Shown here piece by piece: positions 9,565-19,700 of a stretch of DNA of 64,000 nt. Location: the NCBI GenBank assembly GCA_902582165.1, contig CACHQZ010000002.1, positions 1 to 64,000 on the forward strand, in the 5' to 3' direction. Each line of letters opens with the position of its first letter. Positions within the stretch are counted from its first letter, which is position 1. The notes under the pieces are model-generated. The model worked only from the letters and a program-made list of their open reading frames with translations, ran no database searches and was not told the DNA's origin. Made by a program: the position numbers and the translations under genes. The DNA comes from an uncultured Pelagibacteraceae bacterium. Its GTDB lineage: Bacteria; Pseudomonadota; Alphaproteobacteria; Pelagibacterales; Pelagibacteraceae.

Positions 9565-10999
9565 TCATTTTACTTTGTTTAAAAATATAAGTCTTCCCTG
9601 TTTCTTTTATTTTATAATTATCTATTTTCCCATTTGTCCATTTAATTTGTACTTCAAAGTCTTTCTCACCATTTCTAATTCCATAATGGGCAACAGGCTC
9701 CATTTGGCATAGATATCCTGAACCAGAGTCTATTGTTTTAGAATGTTTTCTTAAATTGGATGTTAGTGTCACTGTTGCACCTCTAGCTGGAGCTCCATTT
9801 TTATTCAAAGCTTTTATTCTTAAATAATTCTTATCTTTTTTTACATTTGCTTTGTAAAGTGTAAGTATTTGATTTCCTGTTTCTCCGTGAGCAATCAATA
9901 ATTCTAAAATTCCGTCTTTATCAATGTCCGCTACAGCAGCACCAGTTCCAAGACCATTTGCTTCAGAGTTAGAAGTGATATCTATTTCCTCTAATTTTCC
10001 ATTTTCCTTAATTTTAAATAATTTATTTGCTTCGCCGATATTATTAAGAAATATTTCATCATATCCATCATTATCAAAATCAGCTGAGATAACCGTTCGA
10101 ATTTTAGATGGCCTTTTAAAATTGCTATCGGCAATGTTTTTAAAAGAGTTTTCTTTCTTTATAAAAATACGGTGCTCTCCATCCCAATTTCCACTAACAA
10201 TATCTAATTGACCTCTGTACAAAATATCACTTAACGCAGTTCCTCTTCCATTTTCATAAGGGTCTAAAACATTGTACCCTGATGCCACATCATAAAAAAC
10301 ACCATCAACATTCTTGTATAAAAAATTTACTCCTCTTTCATTAGCTGCGAAAATATCAACATTGTTTGACAATATATGTCCAGCAACTACTGCTCTTCCT
10401 CCAGTTATTTTATCCAAGCCGAACTCTGCTGCCCTATCTTTTATTCTTCCCTTAAACTTTTCATAAAATCTTGTTGGACCACCATAATTAGCAACATAAA
10501 TACCATATTTTCCATTTCCGTTTCTATCTACACAAACAACGGAACGACCAGCTGTAAAGTTTAAATCTATTTGATTCTTCTTTTGTTCAAAAATATCAAA
10601 AAATTTTGTATTTTTTAGATCTATTAGTCGGTCAGAATATTTTTTTTCACCACTATAAGTATCAGTATTTAAAAAATAAATCTCTTCGTACCCATCAGAG
10701 TCAATATCGCAAGCCGCTACGCCAATAGTAAAACTTTTTTTATCTGTAAACTTAGTATCATTTACAATATTTATTAGTTTATTATTTTTGTATGACAATG
10801 CTAAATTTTCACTTCCAAAACCAGCTACTATAAATTCATAAGTGCCGTCGTTATCAACATCAGCCACAGAAATACCATATCTAAGACTTTCATAGTTATT
10901 TTCTATTAGATCTGTAATGTTCTTAAAGAAATTCGCAGACGCACTTTTAATTGAAATAAAAATAAATAATAGCGAAACGAAGACAGTTTTTGATTTCAT
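9548..10999 (-). CDS. exported FG-GAP/VCBS repeat protein with UnbV/ASPIC-like C-terminus
   Basis: Repeated VADVDNDGTYEF / ACDIDSDGYEEIYF / SADFDNDGYDEIFL / VADIDKDGILELLIA; C-terminal GSGYLCQMEPVAHYGI...WTNGK. Confidence 0.85.
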   Translation of the reverse strand: MKSKTVFVSLLFIFISIKSASANFFKNITDLIENNYESLRYGISVADVDNDGTYEFIVAGFGSENLALSYKNNKLINIVNDTKFTDKKSFTIGVAACDIDSDGYEEIYFLNTDTYSGEKKYSDRLIDLKNTKFFDIFEQKKNQIDLNFTAGRSVVCVDRNGNGKYGIYVANYGGPTRFYEKFKGRIKDRAAEFGLDKITGGRAVVAGHILSNNVDIFAANERGVNFLYKNVDGVFYDVASGYNVLDPYENGRGTALSDILYRGQLDIVSGNWDGEHRIFIKKENSFKNIADSNFKRPSKIRTVISADFDNDGYDEIFLNNIGEANKLFKIKENGKLEEIDITSNSEANGLGTGAAVADIDKDGILELLIAHGETGNQILTLYKANVKKDKNYLRIKALNKNGAPARGATVTLTSNLRKHSKTIDSGSGYLCQMEPVAHYGIRNGEKDFEVQIKWTNGKIDNYKIKETGKTYIFKQSKMTISPS

Positions 11000-11005
11000 T
11001 AAATA

Positions 11006-11398
11006 CTATTGTAGTATTTTCCAAGTACCACTTGCAGAGGCAACTATGTCGCTTGAATTTAAAATTTCACAAGAAATAAAAACCAGTGTTTTAGTTTTTT
11101 TTAATATTTTTACTTTTCCGGTAAGTTTATCACCAAGTTGGCCTACAGAGATAAATTTCATATCTAAATTAATTGTTACACATCTCTTGTCGCCAGCAAC
11201 TCTGTGAGCAGCCGTTCCCATACCAGTATCTGCTATAGTGGAAAGAAAACCACCATGTGCAATTTTACCAGTGTTTAAATGTATTTCTTTTACCTCTACG
11301 GTAAACTCATATTGAGTATCGCTAATTTTTTTTAGCTCTAACCCGCCGAGATGTTTCATAAATCCTTTATTAGATTCGTCCATAATTTTTTTTACCAT
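11006..11398 (-). CDS. PaaI-type hotdog thioesterase
   Basis: IAHGGFLSTIADTGMGTAAHR hotdog motif. Confidence 0.85.
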   Translation of the reverse strand: MVKKIMDESNKGFMKHLGGLELKKISDTQYEFTVEVKEIHLNTGKIAHGGFLSTIADTGMGTAAHRVAGDKRCVTINLDMKFISVGQLGDKLTGKVKILKKTKTLVFISCEILNSSDIVASASGTWKILQ

Positions 11399-12272
11399 AA
11401 ATTGGTATCAATTGTGAAAATATTACTGCTAATAAAATAATCATTATACCAAACACTTTTATTTCACTTAAAAACTGATCTAAAAGTATCCATCCAAAAA
11501 TTGAAGCAAACACTCCCTCAAGAGAAAATATAATCGCTACAGATGCAGGAGATAAAACTCTTTGAGCATATGCTTGAAGCATAAAAGCAACTCCACTAGA
11601 TAAAATTCCAGCGTAAAGTAATTCTGTAATTTCTTTTGAAATTAAATTAATTGTCACTGACTCAAAAGCTAAAGCAGGAAAAGAACAAAATATACCTGCA
11701 ACTAAACATTGAAACGTTGCAATTGCTATTGGAAAATTAAAAATTTTTAAAACTTTATAAATAAAGATTATGTGAAAAGCCCAAAAAAAAGCTCCTATGA
11801 TGACTAGCATATCACCAAATCTTACATCATAATTTTTAATTTCACTTAAAAGCAATCCACCTATTAAACAAAGCGTAACGGAAGGCCAAATAGATGGGTG
11901 AATTTTTATTGAAAAAATAAAATACGAAATTAACGGGACTATGACAACATAAAGAACAGTAAAAACTGCAGAGTTAGCGATGTCCGTATAAAGAAGCGAA
12001 ACTTGCTGAAGGATATTTGCCATTCCAAAAATTGAACCTAGTATTAATGTAAAGAAAAAGACTTTTTTTAAATTAAAATTTATTTTTTTAATTTCGTTAA
12101 ATTCAAAATATATAAAAAAAGGCAATAATCCTAAAAATCCTAAAAATAATCTAACAGCACAAAATGTATAAGGTCCAATGAAGTCCATGCCTGTATCTTG
12201 GGCAACAAAAGTTGTTCCCCAAAGAAAAGAACACGCAAGGGCACAAGATATAGGGATTAAATTATTCTTCAT
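11370..12272 (-). CDS. EamA/DMT family transporter
   Basis: About 10 TM segments in two repeats; CSFLWGTTFVAQ; likely start is MKNNLIP at 12272, because the longer ORF start overlaps aceF. Confidence 0.85.
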   Translation of the reverse strand: MKNNLIPISCALACSFLWGTTFVAQDTGMDFIGPYTFCAVRLFLGFLGLLPFFIYFEFNEIKKINFNLKKVFFFTLILGSIFGMANILQQVSLLYTDIANSAVFTVLYVVIVPLISYFIFSIKIHPSIWPSVTLCLIGGLLLSEIKNYDVRFGDMLVIIGAFFWAFHIIFIYKVLKIFNFPIAIATFQCLVAGIFCSFPALAFESVTINLISKEITELLYAGILSSGVAFMLQAYAQRVLSPASVAIIFSLEGVFASIFGWILLDQFLSEIKVFGIMIILLAVIFSQLIPIYGKKNYGRI

Positions 12273-12295
12273 GACCCTTACTAATTTAATTTGAT

Positions 12296-13555
12296 CTATA
12301 CAGCAAGCTTGAAAGCAAAGTCTTTGCCAAGGCATTTACCGAGATAAACGCAGAACCTAGCACCCTCAGCACCATCAATTATTCTATGGTCGTATGAAAG
12401 TGAAATTGGTAAAATTTTTCTTGAAATAAATTTGTCTTTAACTTTTACTAATCTATCAAAACTTTTTCCAACTCCAAGTATCGCTACTTCAGGAGGATTT
12501 ATTATTGGGGTAAAGAAAGTACCTCCAATACCACCCAAGCTTGATATCGTCATTGAACCGCCAAAAAATTCCTTCTTATCAATTTTCAAATCTCTGCAAA
12601 GTCTACTTGTTTTTCTTAAAGCACTTCCGATTTCTTTTATACTCATTTGATCAACATCTCTTATTTTAGGCACCATTAAACCATGAGGAGTATCTACTGC
12701 AAAACCAACGTGAAAATATTTTTTATAAATGATTTTGTCGTTAGCACTATCAATTGAAGCATTAAAATTTGGAAATTTCTTCAAGGCACTTACAAGAGCT
12801 TTTGCTATAAAAGCAAGAGGCGTCACTTTTATTTTCTCACCAGTATAGTAATCATATAACGATGATCTAAATTGCTCCATTTCTGTTATATCAACTTCAT
12901 CATGCTGTGTGACATGGGGAATTTCAGTCCAAGATCTTACTAAGTGAGGACCAGATAATCTTTTAACTCTTGGTATATCTTTTAATTCGATTTCACCAAA
13001 CTCTTCGTGTGGATACTCTTCTTTATGAACTTTCTTTTCTACTTTCCCACCGCTGACTGTAACCTGAGATCTTACAAAATTTTTAACATCTTCCTCGGAA
13101 ACTCTACCACCTCTTTGAGAACCAGGTATTTCAACCACATTGGCGCCTAACTCTCTTGCAAATTTTCTTACTTTTGGACTAGCTGATTTACTACCTGTTT
13201 GTGATGTGGGTACTACAGGAATAATTTCTTTAGGTGTTTGAGGTTTGATTTTTTTTATCTCTTTATTCTCAACTTTTTTTTGCTCACTAACTACTTCTTT
13301 TTTTTGTTCAGTAGCACTCTCTGCATTCAGACTAAGAATTAAGTCCCCTTTGTTAACTTTATCACCTACTTTAACATTTATTTTCTCAATAACTCCCTCA
13401 TGAGTAGATGGCACTTCAACACTTGATTTGTCACTTTCCAATGTAATAAGAGAATCATTTTTTCTTATTTGTTGACCTTCTTTGACCAGAACTTCAATAA
13501 TCTCTACATCCTTGAAGTCACCCATATCTGGTACTAAAATTTTTGTACTAGCCAT
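12296..13555 (-). CDS. aceF: dihydrolipoamide acetyltransferase (PDH E2)
   Basis: N-terminal lipoyl domain (LESDKSSVEVPS), peripheral subunit-binding domain (ASPKVRKFARELGANV), catalytic SLSYDHRIIDGAEGARF. Confidence 0.95.
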   Translation of the reverse strand: MASTKILVPDMGDFKDVEIIEVLVKEGQQIRKNDSLITLESDKSSVEVPSTHEGVIEKINVKVGDKVNKGDLILSLNAESATEQKKEVVSEQKKVENKEIKKIKPQTPKEIIPVVPTSQTGSKSASPKVRKFARELGANVVEIPGSQRGGRVSEEDVKNFVRSQVTVSGGKVEKKVHKEEYPHEEFGEIELKDIPRVKRLSGPHLVRSWTEIPHVTQHDEVDITEMEQFRSSLYDYYTGEKIKVTPLAFIAKALVSALKKFPNFNASIDSANDKIIYKKYFHVGFAVDTPHGLMVPKIRDVDQMSIKEIGSALRKTSRLCRDLKIDKKEFFGGSMTISSLGGIGGTFFTPIINPPEVAILGVGKSFDRLVKVKDKFISRKILPISLSYDHRIIDGAEGARFCVYLGKCLGKDFAFKLAV

Positions 13556-13557
13556 AT

Positions 13558-16500
13558 TTATAAATTAGAGGGAAAATCTCTATCTTTATCAATCTTAAAC
13601 TTTTTGATCGCACTTTCAGCTTTCTTGGTTTCAATTAATTGCTCTTTTGCTAAAGCACTTAATGTATAAGCAACTATATGTTCTTTATCGACCTCAAAAA
13701 ACTTTCTTAAATTTTTCCTTGTATCACTTCTTCCATAACCATCCGTCCCTAAAGAGTAAAAAGGTTTTTCCGTGTAAGGTCTTATTTGATCTGAAAATGA
13801 TCTAGTGTAATCCGATGCAGCAATAACTGGTCCATCCGTTTTTTTTAAACACTTTTGAACATATGATTTTTTCTTTTTTTCATTTGGATTTAATAAGTTC
13901 CATCTCTCAGTTTCCATGCCGTCTTTTCTTAATTCATTGAAGCTAGTTACACTCCATACATCAGAGTCCACTCCATAATCTTTTGATAAAATTTCTGAAG
14001 CAGCAATTATTTCTCTTAAGATTGTTCCCGAACCTAAAAGCTGGACTTTAGTTTTATTCTTGCTATTATTTTCTTTAAATAAATACATTCCCTTTAAAAT
14101 TCCTTCATCGGCACCCTTTGGCTTTTCTGGGTGAGAATAATTTTCATTCATTGCAGTGATGTAGTAGAAAATATTTTCTTTTTTCTCATGCATTCTTTTT
14201 AGTCCATCTCTTAATATTACAGCCATTTCATAAGCAAACGTTGGATCATAACTAATACAGTTAGGAATATTCGATGCCAATAAATGACTATGACCATCTT
14301 GGTGTTGAAGTCCTTCTCCAGCTAAAGTAGTTCTTCCTGCAGTAGCCCCAATTAAGAAACCTCTTGCTTGAGAGTCTCCAGCGGCCCAAGCCAAATCTCC
14401 AACTCTTTGAAAACCAAACATAGAGTAAAAAATATAAATCGGTATCATTTCTAAATCATGATTTGTGTAAGCTGTACCAGCTGCAATCCAAGATGACATT
14501 GCTCCTGACTCATTTATTCCTTCTTCTAATACTTGGCCACTTTTATCTTCTCTGTAAGAACTCAACTGCTCAGAGTCTACTGGCTCATACTTTTGACCTT
14601 CATGAGCATATATTCCTATCTTTTGGAAGAAACCCTCCATCCCAAAGGTTCTTGCTTCATCTGGGATAATAGGAACTAATCTTGGTGATATATTTTTATC
14701 TCTTAGTAATGCAGTGAGCATTCTGACTAATGCCATCGTAGTTGACATTTCTTTATCTCCTGTAGATTTCATAAAGTTATCGAAAATTTCCTTAGGAGGA
14801 GCTTTTATTTGTTTTGCGAATGAAGATCTTTCTGGAATAAAACCACCAAGCTTTATTCTTTGATCTTTTAGATATTTAATTTCTTCAGAGTTTTCATCAG
14901 GTTTGTAATACTCAATATTTTTTACCTGTTTATCAGTGAGAGGTACACCAAATCTATCTCTATAATAAAGTAAATCCTCCTCATCTAATTTTTTTTGTTG
15001 GTGGGTTGTATTTATGCTTTCACCAGATTTCCCCATACCGTAACCTTTTATGGTTTTAGCAAGAATAACAGTTGGAGAACCAGTGTGCTGCATTGCTGAA
15101 TGGTATGCAGCGTAAACCTTATGAGGATCGTGGCCTCCTCTATTTAATCTCCAAATGTCTTTATCTGTCATAGTAGATACCATTTCTTTTAATTCAGGAT
15201 ACTTACCAAAGAATTTTTCCCGAACATATAAACCATCCTTCGCTTTAAAAGCTTGGTACTCTCCATCAACACATTCATTCATTCTTTTCACAAGAAGGCC
15301 AGACTTATCTTTCATCAAAAGTTTATCCCAATAAGATCCCCAAATAACTTTGATAACATTCCAACCAGTTCCTCTAAAACTTCCCTCAAGTTCTTGAATA
15401 ATTTTTCCATTACCTCTTACTGGCCCATCTAGTCTTTGAAGGTTACAATTAATTACAAAGATCAAATTGTCTAATTTTTCTCTTGCAGCTAAACCGATTG
15501 CACCCATTGACTCGGGTTCATCCATTTCTCCATCTCCTAAAAATACCCAAATTTTTCTTCCCTCATCTTTGACTAAACCTCTATTAATTAAATATTTTAA
15601 AAACCGCGCTTGATAAATTGCCATGATCGGACCAAGACCCATCGATACTGTCGGAAATTGCCAAAAGTCAGGCATCAGCCATGGGTGAGGATAAGAAGAA
15701 AGACCATCTTTACCAACTTCCTGTCTAAACCCGTCCAACTGTTTAGCTGTGAGTCTTCCTTCTAAAAAAGCTCTTGCGTACATACCTGGAGCTGAGTGAC
15801 CTTGAAAATAAATTAAGTCTCCTCCAAATTTATTATTTTTTGCTCTCCAAAAATGATTCATACCAACGTCATATAGTGTTGCTGCTGATGCAAAAGTACC
15901 TATGTGCCCACCTAGTTCAGAACTTTTCTTATTCGCCTTAACGACCATAGCAGCTGCATTCCATCTTATGATTGCTCTTAATTTTTTTTCAATATTTTGG
16001 TCCCCTGGGGATTTAGCTTCTGCTTCTGGCGGAATAGTATTTATATATGGAGTTGTTCTTGTATCAGGTAAAACTAGTCCTGATTTATAAGCTTGATCAA
16101 TTACTTTATTAAGTAGATAGCTGGCTCTTGGCGCTCCATCAGACTCAATCACTGAATTTAAAGATTCTATCCATTCATTTGTTTCGATCGGATCAATGTC
16201 ATCTTTTGAAGCCGGTTCTGCAAAAACCTTTTTAACTTGTTTTACAGGATTTAAGTTACCGTTTGTTTTTGGTTTTTCTTGAATTAATTCTTCCTTAACA
16301 ACTTCTTTTTTTATTTCTTGTTTTGGCGAAGAAGTCGCTTGACCGTTTTCAATTGTTGCTAATAAGCTTCCCTCGGATACTTTATCTCCTATTTTTACTT
16401 TTAAATCTTTGATTAGGCCAGCTGAAGGAGATGGAATTTCTACACTAGATTTATCACTTTCAATGGTAACTATGGGATCGTTTTTATTTATTTGATCACC

Positions 16501-16575
16501 AGGTTTGACTAAAATTTCTATTACTTCTACGTCTTTAAAATCACCTATATCTGGAACTGAAATATTTTGAGCCAT
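13558..16575 (-). CDS. aceE: pyruvate dehydrogenase E1, homodimeric (AceE) type, with N-terminal lipoyl domain
   Basis: N-terminal VPDIGDFKDVEVIEILVKPGDQ...TIESDKSSVEIPSP lipoyl domain; then NEWIESLNSVIESDGAPRASYLL...FLGDGEMDEPES...GMEGFFQKIGIY. Confidence 0.95.
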   Translation of the reverse strand: MAQNISVPDIGDFKDVEVIEILVKPGDQINKNDPIVTIESDKSSVEIPSPSAGLIKDLKVKIGDKVSEGSLLATIENGQATSSPKQEIKKEVVKEELIQEKPKTNGNLNPVKQVKKVFAEPASKDDIDPIETNEWIESLNSVIESDGAPRASYLLNKVIDQAYKSGLVLPDTRTTPYINTIPPEAEAKSPGDQNIEKKLRAIIRWNAAAMVVKANKKSSELGGHIGTFASAATLYDVGMNHFWRAKNNKFGGDLIYFQGHSAPGMYARAFLEGRLTAKQLDGFRQEVGKDGLSSYPHPWLMPDFWQFPTVSMGLGPIMAIYQARFLKYLINRGLVKDEGRKIWVFLGDGEMDEPESMGAIGLAAREKLDNLIFVINCNLQRLDGPVRGNGKIIQELEGSFRGTGWNVIKVIWGSYWDKLLMKDKSGLLVKRMNECVDGEYQAFKAKDGLYVREKFFGKYPELKEMVSTMTDKDIWRLNRGGHDPHKVYAAYHSAMQHTGSPTVILAKTIKGYGMGKSGESINTTHQQKKLDEEDLLYYRDRFGVPLTDKQVKNIEYYKPDENSEEIKYLKDQRIKLGGFIPERSSFAKQIKAPPKEIFDNFMKSTGDKEMSTTMALVRMLTALLRDKNISPRLVPIIPDEARTFGMEGFFQKIGIYAHEGQKYEPVDSEQLSSYREDKSGQVLEEGINESGAMSSWIAAGTAYTNHDLEMIPIYIFYSMFGFQRVGDLAWAAGDSQARGFLIGATAGRTTLAGEGLQHQDGHSHLLASNIPNCISYDPTFAYEMAVILRDGLKRMHEKKENIFYYITAMNENYSHPEKPKGADEGILKGMYLFKENNSKNKTKVQLLGSGTILREIIAASEILSKDYGVDSDVWSVTSFNELRKDGMETERWNLLNPNEKKKKSYVQKCLKKTDGPVIAASDYTRSFSDQIRPYTEKPFYSLGTDGYGRSDTRKNLRKFFEVDKEHIVAYTLSALAKEQLIETKKAESAIKKFKIDKDRDFPSNL

Positions 16576-16843
16576 ATCTCTATATTATAAACTGGAAGGA
16601 ACATATAAAAAAGTTATTGAATAATAAACTAGAAAGAATAGCGCCTATTAGTTGAATAGTTCGATTTCTGACACATTTTTTGCCATTTTTTGTCACCTCT
16701 AAATGGTTCGATAAGGTATGAAATGGATAATTAATTTATTCTTCAAAAAGAAAGAAATTAGAAACAATCGCGGTCAGATTGTTCAGAAATTCCTATTAAA
16801 AAAATATCTATTAAGATAATTTATAAGGGCTAAGTTAGCTTTT

Positions 16844-18772
16844 ATGAATAAACTGTTATGGAAACCTTCTGAAAAATTGAAGGAGAAATCTATCATTTAT
16901 GATTTTTGTAAATTCATAAATTTTGGATCTAATCAAAATTTTAAAGAACTTTGGAAATGGTCAATTAATAATCCTCATGAGTTTTGGTCTAAGTTTTGGG
17001 ACTATTCAAAGATTATTGGAGATAAAGGTAAAGAGGTAATTAAATATAATAAAATTTTTAATAAGACTCAATTTTTTCCTGACTCTAAAATAAATTACAC
17101 GGAAAATATTTTAAAAAAAAAATCATCTGATCTTGCAATTAGTTTTTTATCTGAAAAAGGATTTGAAGAGGAGATTTCTTGGTATGAACTTTACAATAAA
17201 GTTTGTAAGTTTTCAAATTACTTGAAATCTATCAATTTAAAAAAAGGTGATCGTGTTGCAGCTTATGTTCCTAATAAAATTGAGTCTATCATCAGTTTTT
17301 TAGCCTGTGCAAAAAATGGAATTATTTGGTCGTCATGTTCTCCTGACTTTGGAACTCAAGGTGTTGTAGATAGATTTAAACAAATTGAACCTAGTATTTT
17401 AATAACCAGTAACCACTATTTTTATAATGGTAAAAAAATAAATATTCTTGAAAAAATTGAAGATATCTTAAAGGAAATTCCTTCAATAAAAAAAACTTTA
17501 GTATTTGCGTATAATAAAAAAGAGGGAATGAATCTTCAAAATTATATAAACTTTGACGAAGTTTTGGACAAGACAGAAGTAGACGAGGTCTTTGAACGGT
17601 TTGAGTTTAATCATCCCATTTATATTCTATTTTCAAGCGGAACAACTGGAAAACCTAAATGTATAACACATGGAGCTGGTAATGTTTTAATCGAGCATAA
17701 CAAAGAATTCATGCTTCATTGTGATATCAGGGATGATGAAAAATTATTTTACTACACTACTACAGGCTGGATGATGTGGAATTGGTTAGTTGGAGGATTA
17801 GCAACAGGCTCATCTATATTTTTATTCGATGGAGCACCTGTTTATCCAAAAATAGATGTTCTTTTGGAGTATTGTCAAAACAAGAAAATTAACTTTTTTG
17901 GAGTAAGCGCTAAATACATCGACCATTTAAAGAATGAAAAATATAATAGTAAAAACCTAAACCTAAGCTCAATAAAAATAATAACTTCAACAGGCTCTCC
18001 GTTAGCTGAGGAAAGTTTCAAGTATGTATACGATAATATAAAAAAAGATGTTCATCTTGCATCTATTGCTGGAGGAACAGATTTAGTTGGTTGTTTGGTA
18101 TTAGGAAACCTTTACTCAAATGTATACATGGGAGAAATTCAAGGACAAAGCCTAGGCATTGACGTGGATGTTTTTACCGATGAAGGAAAAAGTATTAATG
18201 ATGGAGAGAAAGGGGAGCTAGTAGTTAAAAAACCTTTTCCATCCATGCCAGTAAAATTTTGGGGAGATGACGACGGACAAAAATATCATAAAGCCTATTT
18301 CAATAGGTTTGAAAATATTTGGCACCATGGTGATTTTATTGAGAGAACTAAGAATAATGGATTTATTATGCGTGGAAGATCTGACGCCACTCTTAATCCT
18401 GGAGGCGTAAGAATAGGAACAGCAGAAATTTATCAGCAAGTCGAAGATATTGATTTTATTACAGAAGGCTTAGTTATCGGACAAGATTACAATGATGATG
18501 TAAGGGTAATTTTGTTTGTAACAACAAAAAATGACGAGGAATTAAATGATGAAAAAATAAAATCAATTAAATCAAGAATAAGAAAGAACTGTTCCCCAAA
18601 ACATGTCCCTTCATTAATTATCAAAGTTCCAGAAATTCCTAGGACCAAAAGTGGTAAAATACTTGAACTAGCGGTTAGAAAAGTAATTCACGGGGAAACT
18701 ATTAATAATAAAGAGGCAATAGCCAATCCCGAGGCTTTAAAATATTTCGAGAATATTCCTCAGCTAAAATAA
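16844..18772 (+). CDS. acetoacetyl-CoA synthetase/ligase
   Basis: AMP-binding motif ILFSSGTTGKPKCITHGAG; TTTGWMMWNWLVGGL; C-terminal RTKSGKILELAVRKVIHG; N-terminal W..S...NPHEFWSKFWDY. Confidence 0.9.
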   Translation: MNKLLWKPSEKLKEKSIIYDFCKFINFGSNQNFKELWKWSINNPHEFWSKFWDYSKIIGDKGKEVIKYNKIFNKTQFFPDSKINYTENILKKKSSDLAISFLSEKGFEEEISWYELYNKVCKFSNYLKSINLKKGDRVAAYVPNKIESIISFLACAKNGIIWSSCSPDFGTQGVVDRFKQIEPSILITSNHYFYNGKKINILEKIEDILKEIPSIKKTLVFAYNKKEGMNLQNYINFDEVLDKTEVDEVFERFEFNHPIYILFSSGTTGKPKCITHGAGNVLIEHNKEFMLHCDIRDDEKLFYYTTTGWMMWNWLVGGLATGSSIFLFDGAPVYPKIDVLLEYCQNKKINFFGVSAKYIDHLKNEKYNSKNLNLSSIKIITSTGSPLAEESFKYVYDNIKKDVHLASIAGGTDLVGCLVLGNLYSNVYMGEIQGQSLGIDVDVFTDEGKSINDGEKGELVVKKPFPSMPVKFWGDDDGQKYHKAYFNRFENIWHHGDFIERTKNNGFIMRGRSDATLNPGGVRIGTAEIYQQVEDIDFITEGLVIGQDYNDDVRVILFVTTKNDEELNDEKIKSIKSRIRKNCSPKHVPSLIIKVPEIPRTKSGKILELAVRKVIHGETINNKEAIANPEALKYFENIPQLK

Positions 18773-19656
18773 TTGGCACAATTTTTATGCAACATTGAGT
18801 GAAGTTTAATAAGTTTTTCAAAACTTTTATTGTAACCTCCTCCTAAAACACCACATAAAGGGATATTCCTAGAATAAAAATTTTCGATTACTATTTGATC
18901 CCTTTTATTAATTCCTTCATCAGTAATCTTAAGTTTGCCTAATCGATCCTCAAAATGAATATCAACTCCTGCTACATAAAATGCAAAATCATAATTATTA
19001 TTGTTTAGCTTTTTTAAATTTTTATGAAGAATATTTAAATATTCCTCATCCTCCATTTGATCTTTGAGCTCAATATCTATATCACTTTTCGACTTTTTAG
19101 CTGGGTAATTAGATGCACAATGCATACTAAAAGTTAGAACATTTTTATCATTTTTAAATATTTCTGCATTTCCATTTCCTTGGTGAACATCTAAATCTAA
19201 GATTAAAATTTTTTTTGTGTATCCTTTATTTTTTAAATAGTTGGCAGCTACTGCTACATCATTAAAAACACAATAACCTGCTCCGCAGTCAAAAGTAGCG
19301 TGGTGGCTACCTCCAGCAGTGTTACATGCAAGTTTTGAGTCTAAGGCTAATTTACTTGCCAAAACTGTTCCTCCGGTGGCAACAAAAGATCTTTTTACTA
19401 CGCTATCATTAATTGGAAATCCTATTTTCTTTTGAGCTTTTATGTCCAAAGTTTTATTCTTTATATGATTAATGTACTCTGTTGAATGAGATGTTTTTAA
19501 AGTTTCAAAAGAACATTCTTTTGGAATATGAAATTTTTTGACTACATTATTTTCTAATAGATGCTTGGCCAGTGCGCCGAATTTTCTAATGGGAAATTTG
19601 TTATCGTCATTTATTTTAGCAACATAATCTGGATGATTTATAACGGGTAATTCCAT
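18760..19656 (-). CDS. histone deacetylase superfamily protein (AcuC/HDAC-like)
   Basis: GGSHHATFDCGAGYCVFNDVAVAA, LDLDVHQGNGNAEIF, AGVDIHFEDRLG. Confidence 0.9.
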   Translation of the reverse strand: MELPVINHPDYVAKINDDNKFPIRKFGALAKHLLENNVVKKFHIPKECSFETLKTSHSTEYINHIKNKTLDIKAQKKIGFPINDSVVKRSFVATGGTVLASKLALDSKLACNTAGGSHHATFDCGAGYCVFNDVAVAANYLKNKGYTKKILILDLDVHQGNGNAEIFKNDKNVLTFSMHCASNYPAKKSKSDIDIELKDQMEDEEYLNILHKNLKKLNNNNYDFAFYVAGVDIHFEDRLGKLKITDEGINKRDQIVIENFYSRNIPLCGVLGGGYNKSFEKLIKLHSMLHKNCANYFS

Positions 19657-19700
19657 AATTTTAACCTATACTGTAATATTATCTTTTTTAAAGAGGTCAA

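Noticed and set aside
9527-9712. 61-aa plus-strand ORF
   Set aside because: Overlaps two better-supported genes; no coding signal of its own
16829-16839. GCTAAGTTAGC palindrome just before the acetoacetyl-CoA ligase start
   Set aside because: Short, one-base centre, overlaps the probable ribosome-binding region; chance occurrence likely
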